NCBI GenBank assembly: GCA_963681505.1
Contig: OY811980.1
Coordinates: forward strand, 1,518,176-1,582,175
Direction of reading: 5' to 3'
Origin: Eunapius fragilis
Lineage: Eukaryota; Porifera; Demospongiae; Spongillida; Spongillidae
Length of the DNA: 64,000 nucleotides
Shown: positions 59,501-64,000 of the stretch, one piece after another
Numbering within the stretch: the first letter of the stretch is position 1
How the letters are laid out: each line of letters opens with the position of its first letter
Position numbers and translations under genes: made by a program
Notes under the pieces: generated by a model
What the model was told of the DNA's origin: nothing
The model's input: the letters and a program-made list of their open reading frames with translations, nothing else
The model's database searches: none

Positions 59501-62500
59501 TACTGTAAGTGAAGTGTACTGTAAGAGAAGTGTACTGTAAGTGAAGTGTACTGTAAGTGAAGTGTACTGTAAGTGAAGTGTACTGTAAGTGAAGTGTACT
59601 GTAAGTGAAGTGTACTGTAAGTGAAGTGTACTGTAAGAGAAGTGTACTGTAAGTGAAGTGTACTGTAAGAGAAGTGTACTGTAAGTGAGGTGTACTGTAA
59701 GTGAAGTGTACTGTAAGTGAAGTGTACTGTAAGTGAGGTGTACTGTAAGTGAAGTGTACTGTAAGAGAAGTGTACTGTAAGTGAGGTGTACTGTAAGTGA
59801 AGTGTACTGTAAGAGAAGTGTACTGTAAGTGAAGTGTACTGTAAGTGAAGTGTACTGTAAGTGAAGTGTACTGTAAGTGAAGTGTACTGTAAGAGAAGTG
59901 TACTGTAAGTGAAGTGTACTGTAAGTGAAGTGTACTGTAAGTGAGGTGTACTGTAAGTGAAGTGTACTGTAAGTGAAGTGTACTGTAAGAGAAGTGTACT
60001 GTAAGAGAAGTGTACTGTAAGTGAAGTGTACTGTAAGTGATGTGTACTGTAAGTGAGGTGTACTGTAAGAGAAGTGTACTGTAAGAGAAGTGTACTGTAA
60101 GTGAAGTGTACTGTAAGTGAGGTGTACTGTAAGAGAAGTGTACTGTAAGTGAGGTGTACTGTAAGTGAAGTGTACTGTAAGTGAAGTGTACTGTAAGAGA
60201 AGTGTACTGTAAGTGAGGTGTACTGTAAGAGAAGTGTACTGTAAGTGAGGTGTACTGTAAGTGAGGTGTACTGTAAGTGAGGTGTACTGTAAGAGAAGTG
60301 TACTGTAAGAAGTGTACTGTAAGTGAAGTGTACTGTAAGAGAAGTGTACTGTAAGTGAGGTGTACTGTAAGTGAAGTGTACTGTAAGAGAAGTGTACTGT
60401 AAGTGAAGTGTACTGTAAGAGAAGTGTACTGTAAGTGAAGTGTACTGTAAGTGAGGTGTACTGTAAGTGAAGTGTACTGTAAGTGAGGTGTACTGTAAGA
60501 GAAGTGTACTGTAAGTGAAGTGTACTGTAAGTGAAGTGTACTGTAAGTGAAGTGTACTGTAAGAGAAGTGTACTGTAAGTGAAGTGTACTGTAAGTGAGG
60601 TGTACTGTAAGTGAAGTGTACTGTAAGTGAAGTGTACTGTAAGAGAAGTGTACTGTAAGTGAAGTGTACTGTAAGTGAGGTGTACTGTAAGTGAAGTGTA
60701 CTGTAAGAGAAGTGTACTGTAAGAGAAGTGTACTGGTAAGAGAAGTGTACTGTAAGAGAAGTGTACTGTAAGAGAAGTGTACTGTAAGTGAGGTGTACTG
60801 TAAGTGAAGTGTACTGTAAGAGAAGTGTACTGTAAGTGAAGTGTACTGTAAGTGAGGTGTACTGTAAGAGAAGTGTACTGTAAGTGAGGTGTACTGTAAG
60901 TGAAGTGTACTGTAAGTGAAGTGTACTGTAAGAGAAGTGTACTGTAAGTGAAGTGTACTGTAAGAGAAGTGTACTGTAAGAGAAGTGTACTGTAAGAGAA
61001 GTGTACTGTAAGTGAGGTGTACTGTAAGTGAAGTGTACTGTAAGAGAAGTGTACTGTAAGTGAAGTGTACTGTAAGTGAAGTGTACTGTAAGTGAAGTGT
61101 ACTGTAAGTGAAGTGTACTGTAAGTGAAGTGTACTGTAAGTGAAGTGTACTGTAAGAGAAGTGTACTGTAAGTGAAGTGTACTGTAAGTGAAGTGTACTG
61201 TAAGTGAGGTGTACTGTAAGTGAAGTGTACTGTAAGTGAAGTGTACTGTAAGAGAAGTGTACTGTAAGAGAAGTGTACTGTAAGTGAAGTGTACTGTAAG
61301 TGATGTGTACTGTAAGTGAGGTGTACTGTAAGAGAAGTGTACTGTAAGAGAAGTGTACTGTAAGTGAAGTGTACTGTAAGTGAGGTGTACTGTAAGAGAA
61401 GTGTACTGTAAGTGAGGTGTACTGTAAGTGAAGTGTACTGTAAGTGAAGTGTACTGTAAGAGAAGTGTACTGTAAGTGAGGTGTACTGTAAGAGAAGTGT
61501 ACTGTAAGTGAGGTGTACTGTAAGTGACGTGTACTGTAAGTGAGGTGTACTGTAAGAGAAGTGTACTGTAAGAAGTGTACTGTAAGTGAAGTGTACTGTA
61601 AGAGAAGTGTACTGTAAGTGAGGTGTACTGTAAGTGAAGTGTACTGTAAGAGAAGTGTACTGTAAGTGAAGTGTACTGTAAGAGAAGTGTACTGTAAGTG
61701 AAGTGTACTGTAAGTGAGGTGTACTGTAAGTGAAGTGTACTGTAAGTGAGGTGTACTGTAAGAGAAGTGTACTGTAAGTGAAGTGTACTGTAAGTGAAGT
61801 GTACTGTAAGTGAAGTGTACTGTAAGAGAAGTGTACTGTAAGTGAAGTGTACTGTAAGTGAGGTGTACTGTAAGTGAAGTGTACTGTAAGTGAAGTGTAC
61901 TGTAAGACAAGTGTACTGTAAGTGAAGTGTACTGTAAGTGAGGTGTACTGTAAGTGAAGTGTACTGTAAGAGAAGTGTACTGTAAGAGAAGTGTACTGGT
62001 AAGAGAAGTGTACTGTAAGTGAAGTGTACTGTAAGAGAAGTGTACTGTAAGTGAGGTGTACTGTAAGTGAAGTGTACTGTAAGAGAAGTGTACTGTAAGT
62101 GAAGTGTACTGTAAGTGAAGTGTACTGTAAGTGAGGTGTACTGTAAGTGAGGTGTACTGTAAGAGAAGTGTACTGTAAGTGAGGTGTACTGTAAGTGAAG
62201 TGTACTGTAAGAGAAGTGTACTGTAAGTGAAGTGTACTGTAAGTGAAGTGTACTGTAAGTGAAGTGTACTGTAAGTGAAGTGTACTGTAAGAGAAGTGTA
62301 CTGTAAGTGAAGTGTACTGTAAGTGAAGTGTACTGTAAGTGAGGTGTACTGTAAGTGAAGTGTACTGTAAGAGAAGTGTACTGTAAGTGAGGTGTACTGT
62401 AAGTGAAGTGTACTGTAAGAGAAGTGTACTGTAAGTGAAGTGTACTGTAAGTGAGGTGTACTGTAAGTGAAGTGTACTGTAAGAGAAGTGTACTGTAAGT

Positions 62501-64000
62501 GAAGTGTACTGTAAGTGAAGTGTACTGTAAGTGAGGTGTACTGTAAGTGAAGTGTACTGTAAGAGAAGTGTACTGTAAGTGAAGTGTACTGTAAGTGAGG
62601 TGTACTGTAAGAGAAGTGTACTGTAAGTGAGGTGTACTGTAAGTGAAGTGTACTGTAAGTGAAGTGTACTGTAAGAGAAGTGTACTGTAAGTGAAGTGTA
62701 CTGTAAGAGAAGTGTACTGTAAGAGAAGTGTACTGTAAGAGAAGTGTACTGTAAGTGAGGTGTACTGTAAGTGAAGTGTACTGTAAGAGAAGTGTACTGT
62801 AAGTGAAGTGTACTGTAAGTGAAGTGTACTGTAAGTGAGGTGTACTGTAAGTGAGGTGTACTGTAAGTGAGGTGTACTGTAAGTGAAGTGTACTGTAAGT
62901 GAAGTGTACTGTAAGTGAGGTGTACTGTAAGTGAAGTGTACTGTAAGTGAAGTGTACTGTAAGAGAAGTGTACTGTAAGTGAGGTGTACTGTAAGTGAAG
63001 TGTACTGTAAGTGAAGTGTACTGTAAGTGAAGTGTACTGTAAGTGAAGTGTACTGTACAAGAAGTGTACTGTAAGTGAAGTGTACTGTAAGTGAAGTGTA
63101 CTGTGAGGTGTACTGTAAGTGAAGTGTACTGTAAGTGAAGTGTACTGTAAGTGAGGTGTACTGTAAGAGAAGTGTACTGTAAGTGAAGTGTACTGTAAGT
63201 GAGGTGTACTGTAAGTGAGGTGTACTGTAAGTGAGGTGTACTGTAAGTGAAGTGTACTGTAAGTGAGGTGTACTGTAAGTGAAGTGTACTGTAAGAGAAG
63301 TGTACTGTAAGTGAAGTGTACTGTAAGTGAGGTGTACTGTAAGTGAAGTGTACTGTAAGTGAAGTGTACTGTACAAGAAGTGTACTGTAAGTGAAGTGTA
63401 CTGTAAGTGAAGTGTACTGTGAGGTGTACTGTAAGTGAAGTGTACTGTAAGTGAAGTGTACTGTAAGTGAGGTGTACTGTAAGAGAAGTGTACTGTAAGT
63501 GAAGTGTACTGTAAGTGAGGTGTACTGTAAGTGAGGTGTACTGTAAGTGAGGTGTACTGTAAGTGAAGTGTACTGTAAGTGAGGTGTACTGTAAGTGAAG
63601 TGTACTGTAAGAGAAGTGTACTGTAAGTGAAGTGTACTGTAAGTGAGGTGTACTGTAAGTGAAGTGTACTGTAAGTGAAGTGTACTGTAAGAGAAGTGTA
63701 CTGTAAGTGAGGTGTACTGTAAGAGAAGTGTACTGTAAGTGAGGTGTACTGTAAGAGAAGTGTACTGTAAGAGAAGTGTACTGTAAGTGAAGTGTACTGT
63801 AAGTGAAGTGTACTGTAAGTGAAGTGTACTGTAAGTGAAGTGTACTGTAAGAGAAGTGTACTGTAAGTGAGGTGTACTGTAAGTGAAGTGTACTGTAAGA
63901 GAAGTGTACTGTAAGTGAAGTGTACTGTAAGTGAGGTGTACTGTAAGTGAAGTGTACTGTAAGTGAAGTGTACTGTAAGAGAAGTGTACTGTAAGTGAAG
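56515..64000. repeat. 16-bp satellite array, ~465 copies, running off the right edge
   Basis: Units TGAAGTGTACTGTAAG with A/G, T/A variants (GAGGTG, AGAGAAG) for at least 7.4 kb. On the sense strand of the Kelch gene each unit reads CTTACAGTACACTTCA. It ends about 10 bp from the acceptor at 56506. Sixteen times three is 48, so a stop-free unit stays open in all three frames, giving false frames of 1300-2300 codons. Rare variants recur at fixed spacing, showing higher-order duplication. Confidence 0.97.

Noticed and set aside
56146-63376. Open frames of 1300-2300 codons with repeating YTSLTVHFTYS-like residues on the minus strand
   Set aside because: They come from a 16-bp satellite whose unit has no stop in any frame on that strand. 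Length and composition reflect the repeat, not a protein. Only the final Kelch-encoding part is exon.

Overview
The window is animal nuclear DNA. It carries spliced genes with GT-AG introns, one intronless gene, hundreds of intronic tandem repeats and a 200-N assembly gap. The gene set (ATE1, ANKRD13C, mitochondrial FDX2, CACHD1, LRRK1, HAUS3, a Kelch-like protein and a CARD-SEFIR-Death adaptor) is metazoan. Compact head-to-head genes and an invertebrate-style CARD/SEFIR/Death architecture suggest a non-bilaterian or other invertebrate, with a sponge as my best guess. That placement is inference only.

Layout from left to right. ATE1 (+, 1078-2388, intronless) converges on a CARD-SEFIR-Death adaptor gene (-, 2611-5991). 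That gene is head-to-head, 107 bp apart, with ANKRD13C (+, 6099-14404, 17 exons). ANKRD13C converges on the ferredoxin gene FDX2 (-, 14568-17825), which is head-to-head, 98 bp apart, with a CACHD1-like type I membrane protein (+, 17924-31324, 21 exons). CACHD1 converges on an LRRK1-like ROCO protein (-, 32071-39351, 4 exons, 1999 aa). HAUS3 (-, 39438-50759, 15-16 exons) lies directly upstream of it, 86 bp away on the same strand. A small orphan coiled-coil gene (+, 51139-51594) is divergent from HAUS3. After a 2.3-kb repeat-rich spacer with a decayed retroelement, a Kelch-repeat gene (-, 53937 to beyond the right edge) closes the window. Exon joins were checked by reading phase. The ANKRD13C, CACHD1, LRRK1, HAUS3 and adaptor models each sum to whole codons, with lengths close to the known families where a comparison exists.

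The genes do not form one pathway. They cover protein arginylation, GPCR biogenesis, Fe-S biosynthesis, calcium-channel/Wnt-type membrane regulation, ROCO signalling, spindle microtubule nucleation and probable ubiquitin-ligase adaptors. The organising feature is paired promoters: start codons lie 100-400 bp apart in three divergent pairs.

The most unusual aspect is how the introns are built. Nearly every large intron carries a minisatellite. Most are pyrimidine-rich on the transcribed sense strand and abut a 3' splice site, and several are visibly duplicated splice sites. Examples are a Kelch exon end plus donor copied six times with the GT destroyed in the five internal copies, a HAUS3 donor copied in frame at 21-nt spacing, and a HAUS3 acceptor that is the last unit of its own array. 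A 16-bp satellite of at least 7.4 kb fills the right end. Other notable items are a CARD-SEFIR-Death adaptor, an LRRK1-like protein whose kinase domain lacks catalytic residues, a MITE nested in a minisatellite, and a long inverted repeat.
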